DNA of 64,000 bases from Solirubrobacterales bacterium (GCA_023958085.1 JAMLGI010000003.1:124001-188000), one strand, 5' to 3'; positions 41,661 through 51,607 are shown, counted from the first letter of the stretch. Made by a program: numbers and translations. Notes: generated by a model not told the origin, from the sequence alone.

Positions 41661-43634
41661 ATGAAGTGGTCCGACAGGGATCTCGGCATGGACCGGCCGA
41701 TCACCCGGCGGGATTTCCTTGACGGGGTTGCGGTCGGTGCGGGGCTGCTGACCCTGGGGATGATGGGATGCGGCACCGGCAACGGCGGAACCGGCAAGAG
41801 CGCCAGCGAGGCGAGCGCGACCTACCCGCCGGCCCTTCAGGGCATGAGAGGCAACACCGATGCCTCCCGGGTCGTGCCGCACGGACTGCGGGACGGAACC
41901 TTCTGGCCGGATGCCGGCAGCCCGGAAAACACCGGCGAGCGGTACGACCTGGTGGTGGTCGGCGGTGGCCTCAGCGGGCTTTCGGCGGCCCGGTTTTTTC
42001 AGCGGGAGTTCGGCAACGATGCCCGTATCCTGATTCTCGATGCGATGGATGACGTCGGCGGTCACGCCCGGCGCAACGAGTTCCATTCGGGCGGCCGGAG
42101 GCTGGTCGGTTACGGCGGCTCCCAGTCCCTGGAGTCGCCGGCAACCTTCAATCCGCCGGCCAAGGCGATGCTGGAGGACGTCGGGATCGAGGTCCAGCGG
42201 TTCAACCGCTACTTCGACTCGGACTTCAATGCCAGGCATGGGCTTGGCGAGGCGCTGTTCTTCGACGAGGAAACCTGGGGCCGCGATCACTTCGTCCGGT
42301 ATCCGCCCGAAACCGGTTACGACCGGATCCTGAAGGACGCCCCGATGGCCGAGCAGGCCAAGACTGACCTGCACAGGATCATGGATGCGCCGGAGAACTG
42401 GATGCCGGGCATGAACGACCGGGAGATCAAGGACCGGCTCGCCGCGATCACCTACAGGCAGTATCTGGAACAGCATGTCCGGGCCCATCCCGACGCGGTC
42501 AAGTTTCTCCAGACCGCCCCGAACGGCAACTGGGGTTACGGGGCCGATGCGGTCGGGGCGCTCGACGCCTCGATCGAGTTTCCCGGTTTCGACGGCCTGA
42601 ACATCAACTGGGACAAGCCGGACCGCCGCCTCGCCCCGACCGGCATCAAGACCTACTTTTCCGAAGAGGACTACATCTACCACTTCCCGGAGGGAAACGC
42701 CGGGGTTGCACTTTCGCTTGTACGCAAACTGATTCCCTCGGCATTCCCGGGCCACGGAATGGCCAGCGTTCCGTCAACCGATCTTCGCTACGACGCGCTC
42801 GACAAGAACGGAAACCGGGTGCGGATCAGACTGAACGCGCCGGTGGTCAAGGTCCGCCACGAGGGCAGTCCGGATCGGGCGAAACAGGTCGAGGTGAGCT
42901 ACATGGACCGCGGGAGGCTGAAGTCGGTGCGGGGAAAGCACGTTGTGCTTGCCTGCTACAACCAGATGATCCCCTACCTGACCGACGAGATTTCGGACCG
43001 GCAGAGGAATGCGCTCCAGGATGCCGGAAAACTCGCCCTGATGTACACGAACGTGCAGATCCGGAACTGGAAGCCGTTCAACAAGCTGAAGATCTCGGGG
43101 GTCCGGTTCCCCTCGATGTATTGGGGTTCGGTCAGCCTCGACTTTCCGGTCAGCATGGGCAGCTACCGGTTCCCCGACAACCCGCGTGACCCGATGATCC
43201 TGCACCTGAGCAAGGCGGTTTGCAAGCCCGGTCTTCCGCCACGGGAGCAAGGTGTGGCCGGACGCAACGAACTGATGGGAACCACCTTCGAGGAGATCGA
43301 GCGCAAGACTCGCGATCAGCTCGGTCGGGCTCTCGGTGACGGCGGCTTCGATCCCGCCCGTGACATCGAGGCGATCACCGTCAACCGCTGGGCCCACGGC
43401 TACGCCTACGAGTACGGGCTGCCGTGGGACAGATTCTGGCCCGACGGGGAGTTGCCAAGCCACGTTGCCCGTAAACGCTGGGGAAGGGTGGCGGTTGCGA
43501 ACACCGACTCGGCCCCGCGCGCCTACGTGGATTCGGCGATCGACATGGCCTGGCGGGCAGTTCAGGATCTTGCCGGGAACCCCAGCCCGGACGTGTCCCG
43601 CGGGGTGGACGGGGTCGCTCCCCCCGCCAGATGA
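41661..43634 (+). CDS. SpdH-like FAD-dependent amine dehydrogenase (Tat-exported)
   Basis: 657 residues from ATG 41661 (GAGAGGGG site upstream). The N-terminus DLGMDRPITRRDFLDGVAVG carries a twin-arginine signal (RRDF) in the arrangement of spermidine dehydrogenase-like proteins. FAD-binding: YDLVVVGGGLSGLSAARFF with the GxGxxG pattern, followed by an acidic residue at the strand end (LDAMDDVGGHARR). The enzyme would oxidise a polyamine or related amine outside the membrane. The substrate assignment rests on remembered similarity. The stop overlaps the MFS gene by 4 bases. Confidence 0.75.
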   Translation: MKWSDRDLGMDRPITRRDFLDGVAVGAGLLTLGMMGCGTGNGGTGKSASEASATYPPALQGMRGNTDASRVVPHGLRDGTFWPDAGSPENTGERYDLVVVGGGLSGLSAARFFQREFGNDARILILDAMDDVGGHARRNEFHSGGRRLVGYGGSQSLESPATFNPPAKAMLEDVGIEVQRFNRYFDSDFNARHGLGEALFFDEETWGRDHFVRYPPETGYDRILKDAPMAEQAKTDLHRIMDAPENWMPGMNDREIKDRLAAITYRQYLEQHVRAHPDAVKFLQTAPNGNWGYGADAVGALDASIEFPGFDGLNINWDKPDRRLAPTGIKTYFSEEDYIYHFPEGNAGVALSLVRKLIPSAFPGHGMASVPSTDLRYDALDKNGNRVRIRLNAPVVKVRHEGSPDRAKQVEVSYMDRGRLKSVRGKHVVLACYNQMIPYLTDEISDRQRNALQDAGKLALMYTNVQIRNWKPFNKLKISGVRFPSMYWGSVSLDFPVSMGSYRFPDNPRDPMILHLSKAVCKPGLPPREQGVAGRNELMGTTFEEIERKTRDQLGRALGDGGFDPARDIEAITVNRWAHGYAYEYGLPWDRFWPDGELPSHVARKRWGRVAVANTDSAPRAYVDSAIDMAWRAVQDLAGNPSPDVSRGVDGVAPPAR

Positions 43635-45010
43635 CGGCAACCCGATGGATCACCCTGGTCGTGGTTTCGGCGGCGACCGCGATGCTGCTGCTCGACGTGA
43701 CCGTGGTCTACGTGGCGCTGCCGGTGATCCAGCCGGATATCGGCGCCGGATTCGCCGAGATGCAGTGGGTGATCGACGCCTACACGGTCACCCTGGCGGC
43801 CGCCCTGCTCGGCGCCGGGGTGCTGGCCGACCGGTACGGCCGGGTCCGGGTTTTCGCCGTCGGCCTGCTGCTGTTCACGATCTGCTCGGCGATCTGCGGC
43901 CTGGCCGGTTCGGCGGTTGCGCTCAACCTGGCCCGGGGTGCGCAGGGGATCGGCGCGGCGGCGATGTTCGCCGCCTCGCTGGCCGTCCTCGCCAACGAGT
44001 TCCGGGGCCGGGATCGCGGATTCGCGCTTGGTGTGTGGGGGGCGGTGACCGGCGCCTCGCTGGCGATCGGACCGCTGGTCGGCGGGCTCCTGGTGGACGG
44101 CCTCGGCTGGCGCTCGATCTTCCTGGTCAACCTTCCGATCGGTCTGATCCTGACCGTGGTCACCCTGAGGGCGGTTCCGGAATCCGCGGACCGGAATCCC
44201 AGGCCGGCCGATCCGGTCGGGATGGCCCTGTTCGCCGTGGCCGGACTGCTGGCCGTCTCCGGGCTGATCCGTGGCAACGAGGACGGCTGGAGCTCACCTC
44301 CGATCCTCGGGTCGCTGCTCCTCGCCGCTGCCCTGGCGGTGGCCTTCATCGCCTGGGAGATGCGCTCCCGGGCACCGATGCTGGACCTGAACCTGTTTCG
44401 GATCAGGCCGTTCTCGGGCACCGCCCTGGTCGCCTTCTCGCAGTCGGTGGCGATCTACCCGCTGCTGCTCTTCCTGGCGATCTACTTCCAGGACGCCCTA
44501 CGGATGACCCCGACCGAGACCGGATTGAGGCTGCTGCCGATGACCGTCGCGATCGCCCTGGTCGCGCCGCTTTCCGGCAAGCTGACCGGTCGTCTGCCGC
44601 TGAGGGTGCCGCTCGGGCTCGGTCTTCTGCTGCTCGGCGCCGGGCTGCTCCTGATGCGCGGGGTCGACGCCGCCGATCCCTGGACCGCGCTGCTGCCGGG
44701 AATGCTGGTCGGCGGCCTGGCGATCGGAATGATCAGCCCGGCACTCGCGGCCGCGATGGTCAGCGTCCTGCCGGTCGAGGAGAGCGGGCTCTCGTCCGGG
44801 ATCAACAACACCTTCCGCCAACTCGGCATCGCTTTCGGTATCGCCGGCCTGGGGGCGATCTTCAACTACCGCCCCGGGGTTTCCGGGCCGGTGGAGATCG
44901 TTGCCGGACTCCACTCGGTCGCCCTGGTCGCGGCCGCAGCCGCGATCGGGACCGCCATCGCCGCCTGGGCGCTGCTCGGACACCACCGGGCGACCGCGAT
45001 CGAGGATTGA
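43631..45010 (+). CDS. MFS transporter, DHA2 (14-TM) family
   Basis: 459 residues starting at ATG 43631 (ATGA overlap). DHA2 hallmarks: LLLDVTVVYVALPVI in helix 1, WVIDAYTVTLAAALL, and the loop motif GVLADRYGRVRVF. Multiple hydrophobic helices run to residue 455. Such proton antiporters export drugs or metabolites. Co-transcription with the SpdH-like oxidase suggests export of a polyamine-derived compound, which is inference only. Confidence 0.87.
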   Translation: MTATRWITLVVVSAATAMLLLDVTVVYVALPVIQPDIGAGFAEMQWVIDAYTVTLAAALLGAGVLADRYGRVRVFAVGLLLFTICSAICGLAGSAVALNLARGAQGIGAAAMFAASLAVLANEFRGRDRGFALGVWGAVTGASLAIGPLVGGLLVDGLGWRSIFLVNLPIGLILTVVTLRAVPESADRNPRPADPVGMALFAVAGLLAVSGLIRGNEDGWSSPPILGSLLLAAALAVAFIAWEMRSRAPMLDLNLFRIRPFSGTALVAFSQSVAIYPLLLFLAIYFQDALRMTPTETGLRLLPMTVAIALVAPLSGKLTGRLPLRVPLGLGLLLLGAGLLLMRGVDAADPWTALLPGMLVGGLAIGMISPALAAAMVSVLPVEESGLSSGINNTFRQLGIAFGIAGLGAIFNYRPGVSGPVEIVAGLHSVALVAAAAAIGTAIAAWALLGHHRATAIED

Positions 45011-45029
45011 ACCGATCCGGGCCGGCAGG

Positions 45030-45644
45030 TCAGGAGGAATCCGTAACCAGCGGGACGAAAGCGACGTCCTCGGCCCACCGGCGATCCACCTGCTCTCCCC
45101 GGCGACGGCAGACCAGGAGTGCCTGGCGTCGTCGACCCACCGGGATCACCAGACGCCCCCCTTCGGCAAGCTGGCCGAGCAGCTCCGACGACGGTTCCTC
45201 CCGACTGGCGGCAGCCACGTTGATCGCGTCGTACGGCGCCTCCTCGGGGTAGCCATTCGAGCCGTCGCCCTGAACCAGTGAGACGTTCTCGATTCCCGCC
45301 GCGGCGAGCGCCCGGCCGGCGGCCTCGACCAGCTTGGGATGGCGCTCGATCGAGACGACCCGGGAGCCAAGCCGTGAGAGCACCGCCGCGTGGTAGCCGG
45401 AGCCGGTTCCGACATCGAGGACGAGGTCGTCCGGACCGACCTCGAGGTGCTCGCACATCAGGCCGACGATCAACGGCTGGGAGATGGTCTGGCCTTCGCC
45501 GATCGGCAGGGGTTCGTTCAGCCAGGCATTTCCGCGCTGGTCGGCCGGCACAAAAAGCCGGCGGTCAATCGCAGCCATCGCCGCCAGAACCCGCCGGTCG
45601 TGGATGCTCCCGGCCAGCTCTGCGATCAGCTCTCCGCGATCCAC
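45030..45644 (-). CDS. pcm: Protein-L-isoaspartate O-methyltransferase
   Basis: 204 residues. PCMT features: RRLFVPADQRGNAWLNEPLPIG near the N-terminus, GQTISQPLIVGLM, and the AdoMet-binding motif VLDVGTGSGYHAAVLSRL (about residues 75-92). It methylates isoaspartyl residues of damaged proteins in the cytoplasm to begin repair. Start GTG 45644. The downstream-transcribed end faces the MFS gene 19 bases away. Confidence 0.9.
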   Translation of the reverse strand: MDRGELIAELAGSIHDRRVLAAMAAIDRRLFVPADQRGNAWLNEPLPIGEGQTISQPLIVGLMCEHLEVGPDDLVLDVGTGSGYHAAVLSRLGSRVVSIERHPKLVEAAGRALAAAGIENVSLVQGDGSNGYPEEAPYDAINVAAASREEPSSELLGQLAEGGRLVIPVGRRRQALLVCRRRGEQVDRRWAEDVAFVPLVTDSS

Positions 45645-45671
45645 TCCGGTCTCACCCGCCCCGGCCCGGCT

Positions 45672-46415
45672 TCACCCGGCCCGCTTGATCAGGAGAACGA
45701 CCGCCCGGGCGTGGCTTCTGATCGCCGATCGAGACCGCCGGCCAGAACCCAGCTCGACCACAAAGGCAGCGGTCCGCATCCGGTGATGCTGCCAGCTGAT
45801 CGCGCTTCCGGGGTAGTAACCCCGGTCGCAGCCACGGTCACCGGCCAGTCCAGAGAGCCGCGAATAAAGCCGGGCCCAGCGGCGATCACGGTTGCAGGGG
45901 ATCAGGGTCCGGCCCCACGGCTGGTGATACCAGATCGCCAGATCGAACCGGACCGACCGGCTCAACCTCATGATCGCTTTCGTTTCGGGCTCGGATGCGG
46001 GTGCCCGACCGGAAAAGTAGCCGCCGCTGAGACCGCCATCCCAGCGGTAAGGGAAGTTCCGGTTGAGGTCCACCCGGCGTCCGTTTCGGCGGGTGCCCGC
46101 CCTGGTCCCGTCAGGGTTCGCCGTCCGGATGGTCCAGACCTGGGCTCCGCGAGGAACCCCCTGGCGGGCCAGTCTCCGCCGCAGCCGGGCGACGACCCGC
46201 ATGCCCTGCCGCTCATCTCCATGGATCGACCCGACCACCAGCACCCGGAAGTTGCTGCTGGCGTTCCCCTGGCGCCAGGCCACGATCGCCCGTCCCTTTA
46301 CCGAGTGACCGACAACGGCCTTGGTCAACGGGGATGCCGACGTCAACGGTGCTGCCACCAGGAAGGCGAGCGTGCCCGCGACGATCAGGAAGCCCGCCGA
46401 CAGGCTGCGGATCAT
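45672..46415 (-). CDS. Secreted M14-family zinc carboxypeptidase-like protein
   Basis: 247 residues with a signal peptide (ILSAGFLIV-like core, LIVAGTLAFLVAAPLTSASP). M14 metal motif VVGSIHGDERQG (HxxE, about residues 63-66) and the substrate Arg/Asn motif GRRVDLNRNFPYRW; the later His is in IWYHQPWG and the catalytic Glu in FVVELGSG. Short for a carboxypeptidase A; it resembles murein-tripeptide amidases of the MpaA type, so a peptidoglycan peptide may be the substrate. Overlaps the MFS gene stop by 4 bases. Confidence 0.82.
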   Translation of the reverse strand: MIRSLSAGFLIVAGTLAFLVAAPLTSASPLTKAVVGHSVKGRAIVAWRQGNASSNFRVLVVGSIHGDERQGMRVVARLRRRLARQGVPRGAQVWTIRTANPDGTRAGTRRNGRRVDLNRNFPYRWDGGLSGGYFSGRAPASEPETKAIMRLSRSVRFDLAIWYHQPWGRTLIPCNRDRRWARLYSRLSGLAGDRGCDRGYYPGSAISWQHHRMRTAAFVVELGSGRRSRSAIRSHARAVVLLIKRAG

Positions 46416-48046
46416 CGAGTCTCCGGAACGGTCGGCTGATCCTCCGGAGAGGACGATTCGATCGAACGGCTCGGCAGTTGCCGGGTGGCCCAGAGCGCGA
46501 GGATCGCGGCCAGTGCCACCGCGCCGAGGGCGAGACGCAGTGCCTGGAGCTGGGCCTCGCCGTAGTCGTCGGCCACCTCACCCGCCTGGGCCTGGGTCAG
46601 GCCGCCGGCTTCCGCCGCCTGCTCGACCGCACCGACCGGAACCAGGTCGATGCCCTGCTCGACGTTGGCGGCGATCGTCTGCCGGGCCTCCGCCGGGACG
46701 TCCGGGTTCTCGGTGATCCGTTCGGTGAAGCCGGTCGCCAGCGAGGCAAGCAGAACCGCCCCGATGATCGCGGTGCCGAGCGAAGCGCCGAGATTCTGGG
46801 CAGTGCCCTGAAGGCCGCCCGCCTCGCTGGTCTGATCCGGCGAAACCGAGGACATGATCACGTTGCCGAGCTGCGATGCGAGCAGCCCGGCCCCGGCTCC
46901 CATCAACGCCAGGGCCAGTTTGAATCCGGTTTCGTTCAGTTCCACGTCCAGAGTGGCGAGCATCACGAGCGCCCCGAGGCTGACCGCAACCAGCCCGACC
47001 CGGGCAACCACCCGGGGTGACCGCCGGGCCGCGAACCGCGGGCCGAGCATCGCGAAAAGGAGCATCGCCACCGACAGCGGCAGCAGGCGCTTGCCGGTCT
47101 CGAAGGCGTTGAGCCCGAGGACCACCTGGAGGTAGACCGGGATCACGAAGAAGGTGCCCATCAGGACCAGCTGCTGACCGACCAGAGTCGAGAGCCCGGC
47201 TCTGAGGTGCGGGATCCGCAGCAGGGTGGGATCGAGCAGTTCGTCGCGGCCGAGTCGACGTCGCCGTTGTTCCCAGGTGACGAAGCCGGCAAGCAGCGCC
47301 AGCCCGCCGAGGATCAGGAACGGAACCACCGAGAACCCGAGCGGCGTGATCTCGGTTCCGTTGATCGTCAGCGGGTCACGGGACTGAACGAAGCCCCAGA
47401 CGCTGCTGCGGAGGATCGCCAGCACGATCACCCCGAGACCGGCCGAGGAGAGCAGCACCCCGACCAGATCGAGCCGAGGCCGCCGCTCGGCCGCGGGGGC
47501 CTGTGCCAGTTGCCGGCGGAGCAGCAGGATCACGATCACGACCACCGTCTCACCGGCAAACACGTAGCGCCAGGTGAACTCGGTGGTCACCCAGCCGCCG
47601 ATCAGCGGGCCGGCGGCAACCGCGACCGCGGCGACCGCGCCCAGCAGGGCGTAGGCGATCGCCCGGTCCCGGCCCTCGTAGCTGGCGGCAGTCAGTGCCG
47701 CGATCGCCGGGACCACCAGCACCGCCCCGAACCCCTCGATTCCGGACCAGCCGACCAGGAGGACGGCGAGGTCCGGGCTGAGCGCCGTGGTCAGTGAACC
47801 GGCCCCGTAGATCGCCAGGCCGATTGCGAAGGCCCGGTTGCGACCGAGGATGTCACCGAGCTTGGCGCCGAGCAGCATGAAGGCCGCCATCACCAGGGTG
47901 TACAGCGTGATCGCCGTCTGCACCCCCTGGATCGTCGTGTCGAGGTCGGCGACGATCTGGGAGATCGAGACGTTCATCACGCTCGAATCGAGCACCATGA
48001 TGAACTGGGCCGAGGCCAGAATGATCATCGGAAGCCACTTGCGCAT
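46412..48046 (-). CDS. MFS transporter, DHA2 (14-TM) drug-export family
   Basis: 544 residues. Helix 1 LASAQFIMVLDSSVMNVSIS and motif TLYTLVMAAFMLLGAKLGDILGRNRAF are typical of EmrB/QacA-type proton antiporters; the C-terminal extracellular segment (residues ~440-500) is longer than usual before the last helix. TAGATT on the minus strand ends 9 bases before the ATG, suggesting a leaderless or near-leaderless mRNA. Followed in operon by the M14 peptidase gene. Confidence 0.88.
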   Translation of the reverse strand: MRKWLPMIILASAQFIMVLDSSVMNVSISQIVADLDTTIQGVQTAITLYTLVMAAFMLLGAKLGDILGRNRAFAIGLAIYGAGSLTTALSPDLAVLLVGWSGIEGFGAVLVVPAIAALTAASYEGRDRAIAYALLGAVAAVAVAAGPLIGGWVTTEFTWRYVFAGETVVVIVILLLRRQLAQAPAAERRPRLDLVGVLLSSAGLGVIVLAILRSSVWGFVQSRDPLTINGTEITPLGFSVVPFLILGGLALLAGFVTWEQRRRRLGRDELLDPTLLRIPHLRAGLSTLVGQQLVLMGTFFVIPVYLQVVLGLNAFETGKRLLPLSVAMLLFAMLGPRFAARRSPRVVARVGLVAVSLGALVMLATLDVELNETGFKLALALMGAGAGLLASQLGNVIMSSVSPDQTSEAGGLQGTAQNLGASLGTAIIGAVLLASLATGFTERITENPDVPAEARQTIAANVEQGIDLVPVGAVEQAAEAGGLTQAQAGEVADDYGEAQLQALRLALGAVALAAILALWATRQLPSRSIESSSPEDQPTVPETR

Positions 48047-48117
48047 GCCTGCCAGAATCTAGCGCCCGGGGCACCCTGAAAACGGAAGCCCGGTGAGAAC
48101 CGGGGCTGACCGTGACG

Positions 48118-50460
48118 TCAGCGGGTGAGCGAGGAGGCCGACTCGCGACTCTTGCGCCGACTGCGCGGATACGGGTCGAGCTCCACCGGGGCGGTGGCGA
48201 TCGCCTGGGCGCGGACATCGCTCCAGGAAAGGCCTTCACGGACCAGGGCCGGAACGCCTAGGGCAGCCGCGGTCGCCATCTCGACCGCCTGCAGGATCAC
48301 CCCGTAGGCGAAGGCGTCGGCCGTGGAGATACCCCAGCCCTTGTGGAGCACGGCGACGACGGCAAGTTGGAACACGCCGATGTTCGACGGCGTCACCGGC
48401 ACCGCGGCGGTGAAGTTCACCGCGAAAAGGACCGCGGCCGAAGCAGCGAAACCGGCCAGGTGATCCAGCCCCAGGGCGAACATCAGGGCCCAGCAGGAGA
48501 GCAGCTGGATCGCCCACGCGGTGAACTGGAGCAGCACCGCCGGGATTCCGTTTCGGGGATGGCGGAACACGGTCAGACCGCGTCGCACCTGAAGCATCAC
48601 CCCGTGCATCGCGTCGGCGAACCGGGCCAGCCTGCCTTCCCCTCCACCCCTGCTTCTGAGCAGCGACGGGGTGACCACAACGGCGACCAGGAGCAGCGGG
48701 GGAATCAGGCTGAACAGCAGGACCTGCCTGGTCGAGTTGTTCTGGAACAGCCCGTCGAAACTCGACAGCACGATCACCGCCAGGACGACCAGGGCAAGAA
48801 TGTTGAACATCGTCTGCGACACGATCGTCCCGATGATCACCGGCAGGGACTCCTTGGCCCGACCGGTGTGACGGGCGAGGCTGAGGGCACGAGCCGGCTC
48901 CCCCATGCGGGCCGGCAGCGTGGCGGACATCAGCACCCCGATCATCGTCGCTGAAGCGAAGTCCCGTTGTCTCAACTTCGAGCCGGGCAGCGCCGACCGG
49001 GCGATCAGCTGCCAGGACCCGGCCCGCACAAAGAGCGATGCGGCCATCAGCACCAGGGCGACCAGGACCCAGGAGAGGTCGGAACGGACGATCGCGGCAG
49101 CGACCTGGTCGACGCCGATCTTGCGGGCGGCGATCACCGAGAGGCCGACTCCGGCCAGGCCGACCGCCCCCATGGCCAGCTTGCGGGCGATCGTCCGACG
49201 GCCCCTCATGGCCCGGACCGGTTCCGGATCGAGCGAGGGCAGCCGGACCGGCGGCTCCGGCGGAAATCCGTCGCTGGTGACCACGCCGAGCCGTCGGCTG
49301 ATCCGTTCCGTGGCGTCGGCCGGGGCGGGAACCTCGATCGCCCGTTCATAGACCCTGGTCACCTGGTCCGCGACCGTCTCCCACGCGTACCGGCGGGAAC
49401 TCTCACGGGCATTGGCGGCCATGCGACTCAGCTGATTCGGTTCGTGGTGGGCTCGCTGCAGCTCCTCGGCAAGCGCCTGCGGATCACCGGGAGGAACCAG
49501 CACACCATCCACCCGATCGGTGACCACGTCCGAGTAGCCGGCGATTCCCGAGGCGATCACCGGAGTGCCCGCGGCGAACGCTTCGGTCAGAACCATGCCG
49601 AAACTCTCACCGGAGAGCGACGGGGCGCAGAGCACATCGGCCTCGGCCAGATGGCGCCACAGTTCCGGCTCGGTGACCCTGCCGTGAAGATCGAGATGCT
49701 GTTCAAGCTCGGGGTGGGCGAGGATCCGCCGGACGTCCTCCGGATCGGCACCGACCACGGCGAGCCGGGCCGGCACGTGATCGACCAGGGCGTCGAAGGC
49801 GCGAAGCAGGACGGGCAGGCCCTTGCGTTCGTCGGGCCTGCCGACAAAGAGCGCCCGCAGGTGGTCGGCGTCGGTCGCCGCGATCTGCGGGGCCGCGTTC
49901 ACGTCGACCCCGTTGGGGATGATTGTGTAGTTCCCGCCGTACCAGCGGCGGCCGGTCCAGGCGGCCGCCTCGGACACCGCGATCCGGGCGGAGAGGCGGT
50001 TCAGCGTTCGCTGTGCACCGGCCATCCGGGCGAGAAGGTGCGGCAACGGCCTGGTCGAGTAGGCGTGGAAGGTTCCCACCACGGGGACCTCGCTCGAGAG
50101 GCAGGTGTCCCAGCCGTTGAGTGGGGTGGTCGGCTCGTGGAGGTGAACCACGTCGAAACCGCCCTCCGCGATCGCCCTGCGGGTGCGTTCGATCGTTTCG
50201 GGAAACATCGGGATGTTGGAGATCGACCCGTTTGCGCCGATCCCGACCGTCCGCCCGACCGGGATCACGTAGTCGGGCATCTCCACCTCTTCGGCGGGAG
50301 CACGGTGAAGCACCTTCGAGAGGCGATCGGCGGGATCGAATGGGGCGATGACACGGACGTAGTGGCCCCGGTCCATGAACTCCGAGGCCAGCGACTGGAC
50401 GTGCCGATTCACTCCACCCTGATAACTCCACGAATAAGGGGTGACGAGGGCTATTCGCAC
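48118..50460 (-). CDS. PimA-like GT4 mannosyltransferase fused to LPG-synthase-type membrane (flippase-like) domain
   Basis: 780 residues from GTG 50460 (V-R-I-A-L-V-T-P-Y). Residues 1-385 form a GT4 glycosyltransferase in the PimA mould: YQGGVNRHVQSLASEF, MPDYVIPVGRTVGIGANGSI, TFHAYSTRPLPH, and the GT4 nucleotide-sugar motif GESFGMVLTEAFAAGTPVI. After a linker, residues about 440-760 hold eight or so helices with VRAGSWQLIARSALPG and ATLPARMGEPARALSLAR, typical of the PF03706 LPG_synthase_TM/UPF0104 family. A frame open to 51018 is not used. TATGCT lies 9 bases before the GTG. Confidence 0.85.
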   Translation of the reverse strand: MRIALVTPYSWSYQGGVNRHVQSLASEFMDRGHYVRVIAPFDPADRLSKVLHRAPAEEVEMPDYVIPVGRTVGIGANGSISNIPMFPETIERTRRAIAEGGFDVVHLHEPTTPLNGWDTCLSSEVPVVGTFHAYSTRPLPHLLARMAGAQRTLNRLSARIAVSEAAAWTGRRWYGGNYTIIPNGVDVNAAPQIAATDADHLRALFVGRPDERKGLPVLLRAFDALVDHVPARLAVVGADPEDVRRILAHPELEQHLDLHGRVTEPELWRHLAEADVLCAPSLSGESFGMVLTEAFAAGTPVIASGIAGYSDVVTDRVDGVLVPPGDPQALAEELQRAHHEPNQLSRMAANARESSRRYAWETVADQVTRVYERAIEVPAPADATERISRRLGVVTSDGFPPEPPVRLPSLDPEPVRAMRGRRTIARKLAMGAVGLAGVGLSVIAARKIGVDQVAAAIVRSDLSWVLVALVLMAASLFVRAGSWQLIARSALPGSKLRQRDFASATMIGVLMSATLPARMGEPARALSLARHTGRAKESLPVIIGTIVSQTMFNILALVVLAVIVLSSFDGLFQNNSTRQVLLFSLIPPLLLVAVVVTPSLLRSRGGGEGRLARFADAMHGVMLQVRRGLTVFRHPRNGIPAVLLQFTAWAIQLLSCWALMFALGLDHLAGFAASAAVLFAVNFTAAVPVTPSNIGVFQLAVVAVLHKGWGISTADAFAYGVILQAVEMATAAALGVPALVREGLSWSDVRAQAIATAPVELDPYPRSRRKSRESASSLTR

Positions 50461-50592
50461 GGACTCCACAGCATAGAGCAGCGGCCCGCGGACAATCGGG
50501 GCTGGCCGCCGTTCCGGGACGGCGGGCCGATATCGTGGCTCCCTGGTGACAGTTCGCTCATCCCTCCCGATCCCGATCCTCGCCGAGGCCGG

Positions 50593-51513
50593 ATGAACCC
50601 GGACGGCCCCTCCCCCGCACCCCCGGACCGGTTCAGGACCGGCGTCGCCCCGGTCAACGGGGTCGAGATCGCCTTCGACGAGTTCGGCGACCCTGCCGAC
50701 CGTCCGCTGCTGGTGGTCCCGGGACTTGGCACCCAGCGGGTCTACTGGCACGAGGATCTCACCCGGATGCTGGCTGAACGCGGTCTCCGGGTCATCCGGA
50801 TGGACAATCGTGACACCGGGGAGTCGACCATCCTCTCGGATCTCGGCACCCCGCCCTGGATACCGATGATGCTCGGGCTCCCGATCGGACTCAGGTACCG
50901 GATCTCGGACATGGCCCGGGATGCGGTCGGTCTGCTCGACCATCTCGGCGTCGAACGGGCTCATCTGGTCGGATTCTCGATGGGCGGAATGATCAGCCAG
51001 AAGGTCGCGGTCGATCACCCCGGCCGGGTCGGCTCACTCTGCTCGATCATGTCCAGAACCGGCCGGCTGAGCGATTCGCTGCCCGGTGGACGTCAGCTGC
51101 TGGCCCTGATGCGACGTGCGCCGACGGTCCGGGACGAGTACCTGACCTACACCGAGGCGCTCGGTGCGGTGATCGGCTCCCCCGCCTACCCGCAGAACCC
51201 CGAGCGACTGCGCGAGATCGCAACCGAGGCGTTCCGCCGCGGCCTCCATCCGGACGGTACGGCCCGTCAGCTTCACGCGATCAACGCCCAGCGGGATCGC
51301 GCCCGGGCCCTGAGCCGGGTCGAAATCCCCTCGCTGGTGATCCATGGTTCGGCCGACCGGCTGGTCTTTCCCCGCGGAGGACGTCACACCGCCGACGTGA
51401 TTCCGGGATCCAGGCTGCGGATCTACGAGGGCATGGGGCACGACCTGCCGGAACAGCTCTGGCCGCGTTTCGTCGACGAGATCGTGTCGAACATCGCCCG
51501 GGCAACCCGCTGA
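50593..51513 (+). CDS. Alpha/beta-hydrolase (aclacinomycin-methylesterase-like)
   Basis: 306 residues from ATG 50593. Nucleophile motif LVGFSMGGMISQ (Ser about residue 122), acid Asp in HGSADRLVFP and His in GMGHDLPEQ; the lid is loop-rich (LGTPPWIPMMLGLPIG). These sequence features match the RdmC/aclacinomycin methylesterase group of cytoplasmic esterases. The 132-base divergent gap to the glycosyltransferase gene holds no other feature that I can support. Confidence 0.83.
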   Translation: MNPDGPSPAPPDRFRTGVAPVNGVEIAFDEFGDPADRPLLVVPGLGTQRVYWHEDLTRMLAERGLRVIRMDNRDTGESTILSDLGTPPWIPMMLGLPIGLRYRISDMARDAVGLLDHLGVERAHLVGFSMGGMISQKVAVDHPGRVGSLCSIMSRTGRLSDSLPGGRQLLALMRRAPTVRDEYLTYTEALGAVIGSPAYPQNPERLREIATEAFRRGLHPDGTARQLHAINAQRDRARALSRVEIPSLVIHGSADRLVFPRGGRHTADVIPGSRLRIYEGMGHDLPEQLWPRFVDEIVSNIARATR

Positions 51514-51607
51514 CCGGCCCGGTCTCGCACCGGCCGATGCCGGCCGGCCGGGTGGCGCTGCCCCGCCGACCCGCCCGACCGGTTCTCCATATCCTTGGTG
51601 ACCCCTC

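Noticed and set aside
48967-50592. Plus-strand extension of the esterase frame back to 48967
   Set aside because: It runs antisense through the PimA-like domain; the esterase starts at ATG 50593.
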